This document shows positions 8,901 through 15,126 of a DNA stretch of 36,610 nucleotides, piece after piece; the first letter of the stretch is position 1; the number at the start of each line of letters is the position of its first letter. The notes under the pieces are model-generated. The model did not search any database, was not told the origin of the DNA, and saw only the letters and a program-made list of their open reading frames with translations. Position numbers and translations under genes: made by a program. The DNA is from Klebsiella pneumoniae (GTDB lineage: Bacteria; Desulfobacterota; Binatia; UBA12015), in the NCBI GenBank assembly GCA_945872365.1, contig CAMBZJ010000030.1, positions 1-36,610 of the forward strand. Direction: 5' to 3'.

Positions 8901-9351
8901 CGGCGACCGTGGCCGCGAGGAAGCGATGCGCTTCCTCGACGGAGATCGCTCCGTCGCTACCGTCGAGAAGCGGGATGCCGCAGCCTGCGGCGAGAGAGCG
9001 CGCGCGCGTCTTGTCGCCGAGCGCGTCGAGCGTCGCGGAGTCCGGACCGACGAAGGCGATGCCCGCGGCCTCGCAGCGCCGGGCGAAAGCCGCGTTTTCT
9101 GCGAGGAACCCGTAGCCGGGATGGATCGCGTCACAGCCGGACTCTCGCGCGATGGCGACGATGCGCTCGCCGTCGAGGTGGGCTGCGGTGCCGGGGCCTG
9201 CGAGGGCGCGCGACTCGTCGGCGCGATCCAGGTGCGGCGAGGCGGCGTCGTCGGTCGCGTGGACGGCGACCGTCGGGATGCCGAGTTCCGCCGCAGCGCG
9301 CAGGATGCGCGCCGCGATCTCCCCTCGATTGGCGACCAGGAGCTTCCTCAT
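5932..9351 (-). CDS. single-chain biotin-dependent acyl-CoA carboxylase
   Basis: This 1139-residue protein joins all functions of an acyl-CoA carboxylase. Biotin carboxylase covers about residues 1-450: start MRKLLVANRGEIAARI, ATP-grasp loop GGGGRGM near residue 170, and EANPRLQVEHPVTEEVFG. A biotin carrier domain has VMSAMKMEHVV with the biotinyl Lys at residue 568. The carboxyltransferase covers about 640-1120, with N- and C-halves both present (NTPGDGLVAGIGRVNG, INSGRCFAGNAALLG, MGGPAMIEGGGLG, CDTPGIMVGPEVEKTAI). The same layout is known in single-chain long-chain acyl-CoA carboxylases. It would make 2-carboxyacyl-CoA from acyl-CoA, bicarbonate and ATP; chain length cannot be told. The ATG at 9351 has GGGGGAGAGG upstream and begins exactly at the biotin carboxylase N-terminus. 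It heads a minus-strand block followed by two GST genes. Confidence 0.93.
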   Translation of the reverse strand: MRKLLVANRGEIAARILRAAAELGIPTVAVHATDDAASPHLDRADESRALAGPGTAAHLDGERIVAIARESGCDAIHPGYGFLAENAAFARRCEAAGIAFVGPDSATLDALGDKTRARSLAAGCGIPLLDGSDGAISVEEAHRFLAATVAGTTSGTAAIVVKALAGGGGRGMRVVRSADELDAAWLRCRSEARAAFGDDRLYVEVLLAPARHIEVQVLGDGASTVALGERECSIQRRHQKLVEIAPCPSLAPGLRTRLVEAALRLARELRFRSAGTFEFLIEARAAVLDESARWAFIEANPRLQVEHPVTEEVFGIDLVRAQLEIACGRSLAELGLAATPSPRGHAIEVRVNAESIDPDGSVRPSVGTLLVFEPPSGRGVRTDTAARAGWAPNPAFDSLLAKVIGHDGGPRFADACARTARALDEFRIAGLRTNLAFLRALLGHPEFIANRIDTGFLERHGEELADEAARIAAHSGTRRAAIGAEVPAGPVGEPIGRGGLGARIDTGDPLAVLAYGKQASAAAGGDAVESAGPGAVRALLQGTIVEISVAEGDAVRAGQPLLVMSAMKMEHVVSAPLAGIVRRIAVATGDTVPEGLALAWIEPGEAPDDAGDAVAAPDPDHVRPDLAEWRARRALLMDEARPDAVARRRKIGGRTARENVADLCDPDSFEEWGGFAIAAQRGRRSVEDLVANTPGDGLVAGIGRVNGDLFTDDRSRCAVASYDYTVLAGTQGALNHRKKDRLFELAGRLRLPVVLFTEGGGGRPGDTDVSGVAGLDCMAFHLFAGLSGLVPLVGINSGRCFAGNAALLGCCDVVIATRNSNIGMGGPAMIEGGGLGVFRPEEVGPMSVQVPNGVVDVAVEDEREAVAVARRYLSYFQGNLPTWTENDQRALRHAIPENRLRIYEIRSVIETLADAGSVLELRRGFGSGMVTAFARIEGRPIGIVANDPRHLAGAIDAPAADKAARFLQLCDAFDLPVLFLCDTPGIMVGPEVEKTAIVRHCARLFVVGASLTVPFMTIVLRKSYGLGAQAMAGGSQKAPLFTVAWPTGEFGGMGLEGAVKLGFRKELEAVADPGERRRLYETMVERAYERGKALNTASHFEIDDVIDPAGSRARVAAALRASPPPQVRSGRKRPCIDAW

Positions 9352-9437
9352 CGAAACCTCTCCCCCGCAGCGAATCCCCGGCTGGAGCGTCGTCCATCGA
9401 CCCTGTTCCGCGGCGCCCGGATGTTGTAGGTCGGCAC

Positions 9438-10040
9438 ATGGACCTGGTCGAACTGTTCGGTGGAATCGTGAAAGGCGTGCGCGTCCTTGGCATGGCCCTC
9501 GTCGGGCTCGCGGCGCTCTGCGCGCTCGCCCCGGTCGGGACGGGCGCGGCGGTGATCCTGCTTCTGGGCCTCGTGCTGCTGGCCGCCGGCCTCCTGCGGG
9601 GAGCCTTCGGCTGGCGCGCGCTGCGCGCCGGAAGGGGCCCGATGGGATTCGTGGTCGGCCTGCTGACCGGGCTGTTCGGGTTCTTCCTCGCGCTGCACCC
9701 GGTCGCGGCCCTCGGCCCGGCGACCTCGCTGGTCGCGCTCTACCTGCTCCTCGACGGCCTCGCCGGTGCCGTCTTCGGCTTCCAGATGCGGCCCGAGGAC
9801 GGCTGGTCGGAAGCCTTCGTCGAGGGGATGCTCTCGATCCTGCTCGCGGCTTCGATCTGGAAGGGATGGCCGGTGGCCGGCGAACGGGCGATCGGTCTCG
9901 TGCTCGCGGCAAAGCTCACCGCGTCCGGCGCCCTCGTCCTGCGGCTGCAGCACAACATCGCCCGCGCCGAGGCCCGCGTGCTCGGCCTGCGCGAGCAGGT
10001 CGCGCGCCGGGTCCGTGCCGGTCGCCAGCCGCTGGCCTAG
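9438..10040 (+). CDS. HdeD-like (DUF308-type) integral membrane protein
   Basis: The protein is 200 residues, almost wholly hydrophobic, with about six predicted transmembrane helices arranged as repeating pairs (for example ALVGLAALCALAPVGTGAAV, VVGLLTGLFGFFLALHPVAA, SMLS/ILLAASIWKGWPVAG). The pattern 'G-x-x-x-L-x-G-x-x-x-x-x-x-P' repeated in each pair is typical of HdeD-like proteins, which sit in the inner membrane and have been linked to acid or stress resistance in some bacteria. The start ATG 9438 is 86 nt from the divergent carboxylase start. Its last four bases overlap the last four of the opposing hydratase gene. Family assignment is by pattern; physiological role unknown. Confidence 0.75.
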   Translation: MDLVELFGGIVKGVRVLGMALVGLAALCALAPVGTGAAVILLLGLVLLAAGLLRGAFGWRALRAGRGPMGFVVGLLTGLFGFFLALHPVAALGPATSLVALYLLLDGLAGAVFGFQMRPEDGWSEAFVEGMLSILLAASIWKGWPVAGERAIGLVLAAKLTASGALVLRLQHNIARAEARVLGLREQVARRVRAGRQPLA

Positions 10041-10810
10041 TCGCCCCGGCGCATCCCGAGTTTCTCGCGCTGGCGCGCACGCGCCGTACGGCTTTCCGCG
10101 GAGCTCCAGACGTCCGCCGCGCGCTCGGCCTCCGCCTCGCTCTCGCCGCGTACGCGCACACCGGTGTCCGCGAGCAGACCCTCCTTGGCGTGCGCATAGG
10201 AGGCCGCGGGGAAGGCACCCAGCCGTGCTGCGCGGCGCAGCACGGTCGCCTCGGCCACGTCGGCGGGCAGCATCTCGTCGACGACGCCGAGCCGGATCGC
10301 CTCGCTCGACGGGTAGATCGACGCTCCCAGGACGAGTTCGCTCGCCCGCGCGGGCGTCAGTCGCAGCTTCACGATCTCCAGGGAGACACGCTTGAAGGAC
10401 GCGCCGATCGCGACCTCGTTCAGGCCGAGCCTCCAGTCGCCGACGGCTCCGAGCCGATAGTCGCAGGCGAGGACCAGGACCAGGCCGCCCGCGGTCGCAT
10501 GGCCGCGGACCAGGGCGACGGTCGGCTTGGGCAGTTCCAGCAGACGCAAGTGCGCCTCGCGGTACAGGTCGCGGAGACGGCGTGTTCCCGCCGCGTCGCG
10601 GCGCTGCAAGCCCAGGTCGAAACCGCCGCAGAAGAAGGCGCCGGCCCCGGTAAGGACGACCGCGCGTACGCCCGGGTCGCGCGCGGCCGCGGAGCAGGCC
10701 GACTCGAGCGCCTCCAGCATCGCCTCGTCGATGGCGTTGGCAGGGGGGCGGTCGAGCGTCAGCAGGAGGACGCCGCCCTCACGGAGATCGCTGCGCACCG
10801 GGGTGGACAT
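10037..10810 (-). CDS. enoyl-CoA hydratase/isomerase (crotonase) family protein
   Basis: The protein is 257 residues, the usual crotonase length. The first oxyanion-hole segment is GAGAFFCGGFDL and the second is RGHATAGGLVLVLACDYRLG. Glutamates sit in LNEVAIGASF and ASELVLGASIY, at places matching the two catalytic Glu of crotonase by rough alignment, so hydratase activity is possible, though the family is functionally broad. It is cytosolic. The start ATG 10810 is isolated, 170 nt from the next gene. Likely role is beta-oxidation or related acyl-CoA chemistry, in keeping with the acyl-CoA carboxylase nearby. The 3' end overlaps the opposing membrane-protein gene by four bases. Confidence 0.9.
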   Translation of the reverse strand: MSTPVRSDLREGGVLLLTLDRPPANAIDEAMLEALESACSAAARDPGVRAVVLTGAGAFFCGGFDLGLQRRDAAGTRRLRDLYREAHLRLLELPKPTVALVRGHATAGGLVLVLACDYRLGAVGDWRLGLNEVAIGASFKRVSLEIVKLRLTPARASELVLGASIYPSSEAIRLGVVDEMLPADVAEATVLRRAARLGAFPAASYAHAKEGLLADTGVRVRGESEAEAERAADVWSSAESRTARARQREKLGMRRGD

Positions 10811-10967
10811 CGCCGGGAAGCTACAACGCCGCGTGGCGCCGGCAAAGTTGCGAGGGCCGACCTCCTGGACCCGCGCCGAGAAAAGTGCCAGCCGGGGCTT
10901 TTTGCTGGACGCAGCCGTGACGCAAGCGGAGTGTCGATGTCGACGGGTAGTCCGTCCGTCGGGATCG

Positions 10968-10973
10968 AAGGAG
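10968..10973 (+). promoter_or_regulatory. strong ribosome binding site of repeat protein
   Basis: AAGGAG lies 7 nt before the ATG at 10981, an almost ideal Shine-Dalgarno site. It decides the start of the secreted repeat protein and argues that the frame is expressed. Confidence 0.7.
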
Positions 10974-10980
10974 ATGCGTC

Positions 10981-11418
10981 ATGAATCGATCGAAGGCATG
11001 GCTCCTGCTGTTACCGCTCCTGCTGCCAGCCCCGGCCCTCGCGTCCACCGGGAGGACCCCGGGTGCTTCGGCTCCGAGGCAGGGTCGGCCGCCCGTCGTC
11101 CAGCTTGCCGGGACGACCGTGCATAGCGGCAAGAGCAACTCGAGCGAGCGCACGGCCCCGCCCGAGGTGGCCCCGGCGGCGACGACCGTGAAGAGCAGCA
11201 AGAGCAACTCGAACGAGCGCATGGCCCCGCCCGAGGTGGCCCCGGCGGCGACGACCGTGAAGGCCAGCAAGAGCAACTCGAGCGAGCGCACGGCGGCGCC
11301 ACCGCAGCCGCCCGGAGCGTCGAACCTGAACAGCTCGCGCAGCAACCGTATGGCTGCACCGCCGGGTGGCTCGGCGCCGCAACCGTCGATCAACCTGAAC
11401 GGCTCGAAAAGCAACTGA
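10981..11418 (+). CDS. secreted 23-residue-repeat protein, unrecognised
   Basis: The gene encodes 145 residues. A Sec signal peptide is clear: MNRSKAW, a Leu-rich core LLLLPLLLPAP and cleavage after ALA at about residue 22. The mature protein is built from four units of 23 residues plus a partial fifth, each opening with x-[VL]-x-[SAG]-[SG]-[KR]-S-N: TVHSGKSNSSER, TVKSSKSNSNER, TVKASKSNSSER, NLNSSRSNR and NLNGSKSN. Units 1 and 2 end APPEVAPAA. No cysteines, no aromatic residues and almost no acidic residues occur in the repeats, so it is probably extended and soluble in the periplasm or outside. It has a strong ribosome site and stands alone. I know no function. It may be a surface, matrix or adhesin-like peptide, or a structural fibre; all of these are guesses. 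Confidence 0.8.
   Translation: MNRSKAWLLLLPLLLPAPALASTGRTPGASAPRQGRPPVVQLAGTTVHSGKSNSSERTAPPEVAPAATTVKSSKSNSNERMAPPEVAPAATTVKASKSNSSERTAAPPQPPGASNLNSSRSNRMAAPPGGSAPQPSINLNGSKSN
11113..11319 (+). repeat. 69-bp tandem coding repeat
   Basis: Units start at 11113, 11182 and 11251 with ACGACCGTG, an exact 69-nt period. Units 1 and 2 are near-identical at the nucleotide level, unit 3 diverges in its second half, and further protein-level units follow to 11418. The high nucleotide identity suggests recent duplication. Confidence 0.85.
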
Positions 11419-11419
11419 A

Positions 11420-11439
11420 CCGCGCCCGGAGCCGCGCGG
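11420..11439. terminator. hairpin after repeat-protein gene
   Basis: CCGCGC at 11420-11425 pairs with GCGCGG at 11434-11439 over an 8-nt loop, immediately after the TGA of the repeat protein and before the hydroxylase remnant on the other strand. No T tract follows. Confidence 0.35.
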
Positions 11440-11443
11440 GACG

Positions 11444-11653
11444 TCAGCCCCGCGCCGCCCCGGCGCCGGCCTGCCGTCGCGCGGCGAGATCCTCGGCGTA
11501 GCCCTTCGACAGCGTTCCGAACACCCGGTCCGTCCACACGAGGTACCCCGCGTAGTTCCCGCGCACGCGCAGGTGGTGCATGTCGTGGTGGCGAGCGCCG
11601 TCGTTGCTCGGCAACCAGTGCGTCGGCGTCCGGCCCGGAACCCGTCGGGGAGT
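11444..11653 (-). pseudogene. fatty acid hydroxylase / sterol desaturase C-terminal remnant
   Basis: On the minus strand, ending at TGA 11444-11446, about 65 codons encode the C-terminus of a fatty acid hydroxylase-type enzyme: LPSNDGARHHDMHHLRV, then RGNYAGYLVWTDRVFGTL. HHDMHH is the last of the histidine clusters that bind the di-iron centre, and GNY...DRxFGT is the usual segment after it. The N-terminal histidine clusters and membrane helices are missing, because the frame begins at about the ccmD stop codon. I find no start codon that would yield a functional enzyme. It is a 5'-truncated relic directly downstream of ccmD, so a deletion probably joined the ccm operon to this gene's tail. 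It may still be transcribed with ccmABCD. Confidence 0.8.
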
Positions 11654-11791
11654 TCAGGATTTCCGGCGACGCTTCAGGTCTTCGATCTCCCGCTCGAGGC
11701 GGCTCGCCTGGCGGCCGATCGAGAGCAGGTAGAAGAAGAGCCCGCCCCAGATCGCGAGGTAGGCGGCGGCGAGATAGTCGAGGCCCCTCAT
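11654..11791 (-). CDS. ccmD: CcmD-like small haem exporter subunit
   Basis: The protein is 45 residues with one membrane helix (LAAAYLAIWGGLFFYLLSIG) and a charged C-terminal tail rich in Arg, Glu and Lys (SRLEREIEDLKRRRKS). This is the form of CcmD, which binds CcmABC and helps release haem-CcmE. Start ATG 11791 overlaps the ccmC stop by ATGA. Context in a ccmABC operon makes the call firm even though the sequence is short and poorly conserved. Confidence 0.85.
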   Translation of the reverse strand: MRGLDYLAAAYLAIWGGLFFYLLSIGRQASRLEREIEDLKRRRKS

Positions 11792-12495
11792 GAGCGTTCG
11801 TCCTCCAGGTCGAGGGCGGCGATCTCCCGGTCGATGCGCAGCAGCCGCATCCGCAGGGAGACGAGCCAGTCGAAGAGCAGTGCCATCGCGACGTTCGCCA
11901 CCAGGAGAGCCCAGATCATCGACGGATCCTTCAGGCCCGCCTCGGGATCCTTGTTGATCATGACCGCCGGGTGGATGCCGCGCCACAGCCGCACCGCGAG
12001 CACGAGCAGCGGAATGTTGAGCGCACCCACGATGCCGAGTACCGCCGCGTAGCGACGGGTCGTGTCGTCGCCCGCCGAAAGCCGCCCGAGCATCAGGTAG
12101 GCGGCATAGATCGTCCACAGGACGACCGTCATCGTGAGTCGCGGATCCCAGGTCCACCAGGTCCCCCAGATCGGCCGGGCCCAGATCGGACCCGTCACCA
12201 GCACGAGCGTCGTGAAGAGCAGCCCGACCTCGGCGCAGGCTTGCGCGAGCCGGTCGGCGGCCTCGCTGCCGGTGCGCAGGAACCAGGCGCTTGCGGCGGC
12301 GACCAGCGCGAATCCGGCGAACGCGAGCCACGCGGCCGCCACGTGGAAGTAGAAGATGCGCTGCACGACCCCCTGCTCGCGCTCGTCGGGCACGACCAGG
12401 AAGACCATCACGATCGCCGCTGTCATCGCGGCCCCGGTGAGCCAGGGCAGGATGCTGTCGCGCCAGGGCCGGGGGTTGCCGTCGTTCGTCGTCAT
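11788..12495 (-). CDS. ccmC: CcmC haem-handling protein
   Basis: The protein is 235 residues with about six membrane helices. It carries the tryptophan-rich WWD domain (WGTWWTWDPRLT) between helices, the periplasmic platform that presents haem to CcmE. Two haem-axial histidines flank it by family rule; candidates are in YFHVAAAW and the WRGIHPAV segment. It works with CcmA, CcmB and CcmD in System I cytochrome c maturation at the inner membrane. Start ATG 12495 overlaps the ccmB stop by four bases and its own stop overlaps ccmD, so the three are translationally coupled. Confidence 0.95.
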   Translation of the reverse strand: MTTNDGNPRPWRDSILPWLTGAAMTAAIVMVFLVVPDEREQGVVQRIFYFHVAAAWLAFAGFALVAAASAWFLRTGSEAADRLAQACAEVGLLFTTLVLVTGPIWARPIWGTWWTWDPRLTMTVVLWTIYAAYLMLGRLSAGDDTTRRYAAVLGIVGALNIPLLVLAVRLWRGIHPAVMINKDPEAGLKDPSMIWALLVANVAMALLFDWLVSLRMRLLRIDREIAALDLEDERS

Positions 12496-13154
12496 TCCTC
12501 GATGATCCAGTCGAAGGCGAGCCAGCCCGCCGTCGTGAAGATGATATCGAATCCGAGCAGCACGGCCAGCCAGGAGGCGATGTCGGCCGGGCCCCGGCCG
12601 ACCAGCGCACCGGAGGTCGCCCGGGCGGCGGCGATGAGCAGCGGCGCGAGCAGCGGGAAGGCGAGCAGCGGCATCAATACCTCGCGAGCCCGCGACCGGC
12701 TGGCAATCGCGGCGCAGAGCGTGCCGATCGCCGCGATCCCGAACACGCCGAGGAAGAGCGTCGTGACAAGAGTCACCGGGGCCGGCTCCAGCCCGCGTGT
12801 GCCGAGGAGGATCGCGATTACCGGCAGCAGAACCACCGCGGCGAAGGTGAGCAGGACCAGATTCGCGAGCATCTTGCCGAGGTAGATCGATCCGCGATCC
12901 ACGGGCAGGAGCGCGAGGGCCGTCCACGCCCCGGCCTCGCGCTCGATGAGAAACGAGCGGTTGAGCGCGAGCGTGCCCGAGAACAGGAGCGTCGCCCAGA
13001 GCATGCCGGCCGCGATTTCCGGGCCGGCGAGCCGCTCCGGTTCGACGGCGAACGCGAAGACCAGGATGACGAGCAGCGCGAGCAGGAACAGCGACGAGAG
13101 CATCTCGCCGGTGCGCCGTTCGATCGCGAGGTCCTTACGCGCGATCGCCCACAT
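12492..13154 (-). CDS. ccmB: CcmB haem exporter membrane subunit
   Basis: The protein is 220 residues with six predicted helices, starting [18 protein letters not shown]; 'KDL-E-R' and the following 'LFLLALLVILVF' are typical of the CcmB start. It is the membrane subunit of the CcmAB ABC transporter. The start ATG 13154 lies 20 bases inside the end of ccmA, so the two genes overlap and are coupled. The stop overlaps ccmC by ATGA. Confidence 0.92.
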   Translation of the reverse strand: MWAIARKDLAIERRTGEMLSSLFLLALLVILVFAFAVEPERLAGPEIAAGMLWATLLFSGTLALNRSFLIEREAGAWTALALLPVDRGSIYLGKMLANLVLLTFAAVVLLPVIAILLGTRGLEPAPVTLVTTLFLGVFGIAAIGTLCAAIASRSRAREVLMPLLAFPLLAPLLIAAARATSGALVGRGPADIASWLAVLLGFDIIFTTAGWLAFDWIIEE

Positions 13155-13863
13155 CGGGATCCTCTCCGGTCGCGTCGCGCCAGGCTTCTGCCAACCCCCT
13201 CGCGTCGGGTACCGGCGAGATGTCGAACGCCACGCGGCCGCGATACAGCAGGACCGCACGCGTCGCGATCCGCGGCACGGTGGCGAGGTCGTGTGAGACC
13301 AGCATCACGCTCCGGTCGGCCGCGCGCGACTCGGCGACGAGCGTTTCCAGGTGGGCACTCGCCGCCGGGTCGAGCCCCGTGAACGGCTCGTCGAGCAGGA
13401 GCAGGTCGGGGTCGTGCAGCGTCGCACGGGCGATCGCCAGCCGCTGCAGCATGCCGCGCGAGAGCAGGTGCGTCGGCCGGGCGGCCGACGCCGTGAGCCG
13501 GGCCCGTGCGAGCGCATGCTCCACCAGCGCCGCCCGTGCGGCGCGATCGCCCACGGTGAACGACGCGAAGAAGTCGAGATTCTCGCGCGGGGTCAGGTCG
13601 CGGTAGATCAGCGGCTCGTGGCCGAGATAGCCGAGCCGCCCGAGCACCAGGGGATCGGGCGGTCCGGGACGGACTTCCGCGCCGAGCACCCGAAGCCGCC
13701 CGCCGCCGGGACGCACGATGCCTGCGACGAGCCGCAAGAGCGTGCTCTTTCCGGTGCCGTTGGGCCCGAGGATGGCCACCACCTCGCCGCGTGCGACGTC
13801 GAGGTCCACGCCACGCAACACCGGAAAGACGCCGAAGGATTTCGCGAGGCCGCGCGCGGACAC
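13135..13863 (-). CDS. ccmA: CcmA haem exporter ATPase
   Basis: The protein is 242 residues from GTG 13863. Walker A is GPNGTGKST at residues 33-41, the signature is [10 protein letters not shown], Walker B is LLLLDEPF and the switch His is in MLVSHDL. This is the CcmA ATPase that with CcmB drives haem-CcmE release. The start is uncertain: a TTG at 13920 would add 19 residues ([12 protein letters not shown]...) and has a nearby AGGA; the GTG start begins just before the first ABC strand. It follows infC by 106 nt in the same direction and overlaps ccmB by 20 nt. Confidence 0.93.
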   Translation of the reverse strand: MSARGLAKSFGVFPVLRGVDLDVARGEVVAILGPNGTGKSTLLRLVAGIVRPGGGRLRVLGAEVRPGPPDPLVLGRLGYLGHEPLIYRDLTPRENLDFFASFTVGDRAARAALVEHALARARLTASAARPTHLLSRGMLQRLAIARATLHDPDLLLLDEPFTGLDPAASAHLETLVAESRAADRSVMLVSHDLATVPRIATRAVLLYRGRVAFDISPVPDARGLAEAWRDATGEDPDVGDRA

Positions 13864-13969
13864 GAGGCTCGCTGCGGCATCCGGGGTTGGCGTCGCCGGG
13901 TTTTTCGTCGCGGACGGCAAGGTTCCTGCCGGGGCCCGGGTGGAAGGACCGAGCGGGAAGCCGTCCAGC

Positions 13970-14653
13970 TCAGTGGGCCGGATTCGGCGGGCTCGGTGGC
14001 GCCTCGGGCTTGGCGGCTGCCGCGCCGGACGGTCGCGCAGCGGTTGCCGGGGTGGCAGCCGGGCTGGCGGGACGAGGCGGCGACAGGGTCGGGATGATCT
14101 TCTTGCGCGCACCCGGTGCGAGCACGAGGTTCATCACGCGGCCTTCGGTGCGCGGCTCGAGTTCGATCCAGCCCACGTCGGAGAGCTGGTCGGCGACGCG
14201 CAGCAGTTTCTCGCGACCGAGCTGCTGGTGGGCCATCTCGCGACCGCGGAAGCGCAGCGTGAACTTCACGCGCTGTCCGTCGGAAAGGAACTCGTGCGCC
14301 TTCTTCAGCTGGCGCTCGAGGTCGTGGTCGTCGGTGCCAGGCCGCACGCGCAGTTCCTTCAACTGCGTCACGTGCTGCTTCTTCTTGGCCTCCGCTTCCT
14401 TCTTCTGCTTCGAATAGCGGAACTTGCCGTAGTCGAGCAGCCTGCAGACCGGGGGCTGCGCCGCAGGGGCGACCTCGACGAGATCGACCTCCGCCTCCTG
14501 CGCCATCCGGATAGCCTCTTCGGTACCCACCACCCCGAGTTGCTCGCCCTTGACGCCGATCAGCCGGACCTGGGGAACCCGGATCTGGCGGTTGATCCGG
14601 TGCTCGTCCTCGGGCCGGACGGGCAGGAATTGGCGTCCACGCGGTCTCTGCAT
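13970..14653 (-). CDS. infC: translation initiation factor IF-3
   Basis: The protein is 227 residues. The N-domain shows [24 protein letters not shown] and [31 protein letters not shown], the C-domain [25 protein letters not shown] and [18 protein letters not shown], all classic for IF-3. It binds the 30S subunit and checks start-codon pairing. The last ~40 residues are a Pro/Ala-rich tail ([17 protein letters not shown]...) longer than the usual end. The start is ATG 14653 with AGGAG upstream, not the rare AUU used for autoregulation in E. coli. Unusually, rpmI and rplT do not follow; ccmABCD does, so it may be co-transcribed with them. Confidence 0.96.
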   Translation of the reverse strand: MQRPRGRQFLPVRPEDEHRINRQIRVPQVRLIGVKGEQLGVVGTEEAIRMAQEAEVDLVEVAPAAQPPVCRLLDYGKFRYSKQKKEAEAKKKQHVTQLKELRVRPGTDDHDLERQLKKAHEFLSDGQRVKFTLRFRGREMAHQQLGREKLLRVADQLSDVGWIELEPRTEGRVMNLVLAPGARKKIIPTLSPPRPASPAATPATAARPSGAAAAKPEAPPSPPNPAH

Positions 14654-14749
14654 AGCTCTCCTGGGTCGAACCGGACGGGCGGTCCGGGAATCCTTGGGCT
14701 AGCACAGCGCTCGGCTTCGACAAACCCGCGAAGAGCAAACCCGCGGCGT

Positions 14750-14778
14750 TTGCACCCAGCCGGGGGGCGTTGTAAGAG
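14750..14778 (+). promoter_or_regulatory. possible promoter of cold-shock gene
   Basis: TTGCAC at 14750-14755 and TAAGAG at 14773-14778 are separated by 17 nt. The -35 is a fair match; the -10 is weak. If used, the leader would be about 100 nt, in keeping with the long 5' leaders of many cold-shock genes. Confidence 0.3.
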
Positions 14779-14881
14779 CGGCGCCGATTTTCGAGCGGGA
14801 GCATCGGTGCGCAACGCGTTCCGGCCAGGGTGGTCGGGCGCGGCACCCGGGCCGCCCGCGTTGCATGAGGAGTCGACAGAA

Positions 14882-15082
14882 ATGCCCACCGGCAAGGTGA
14901 AGTGGTTCAACGCGCAAAAGGGTTTCGGCTTCATCGAGCAGGAGGGCGGAGAGGACGTCTTCGTGCACTACTCGGCGATCTCGGGTGACGGCTACAAGGC
15001 GCTCGAGGAGGGCCAGGAGGTCCAGTTCGAGGTCGTCCCCGGCCGCAAGGGCTCGCAGGCGGCCAACGTTCAGAAGGTCTGA
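14882..15082 (+). CDS. cold-shock domain protein (CspA family)
   Basis: The protein is 66 residues, the full length of a CspA-type protein. RNP1 is KGFGFI and RNP2 is VFVHY; it starts [18 protein letters not shown]. It is a single OB-fold that binds single-stranded RNA or DNA and acts as an RNA chaperone. It is a lone gene, divergent from infC with about 228 nt between, and closed by a hairpin. Which Csp paralogue it is, and whether it is cold induced, cannot be told. Confidence 0.95.
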   Translation: MPTGKVKWFNAQKGFGFIEQEGGEDVFVHYSAISGDGYKALEEGQEVQFEVVPGRKGSQAANVQKV

Positions 15083-15091
15083 CGGGCGGGT

Positions 15092-15122
15092 GGGGCGATC
15101 GGGCTGCTTGTCCGGTCGCCCC
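15092..15122. terminator. bidirectional hairpin between csp and membrane protein
   Basis: GGGGCGATCGG at 15092-15102 pairs with CCGGTCGCCCC at 15112-15122: an 11-bp stem with one G-U wobble and a 9-nt loop. It lies in the 44-nt gap between the convergent csp and membrane-protein genes, overlapping neither. There is no T run, but the strength and site fit a bidirectional terminator. Confidence 0.65.
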
Positions 15123-15126
15123 GACC

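Noticed and set aside
7144-9429. Long plus-strand frame of 761 codons opposite the carboxylase
   Set aside because: Arises from high GC on the antisense strand; the minus-strand carboxylase has full domain motifs.
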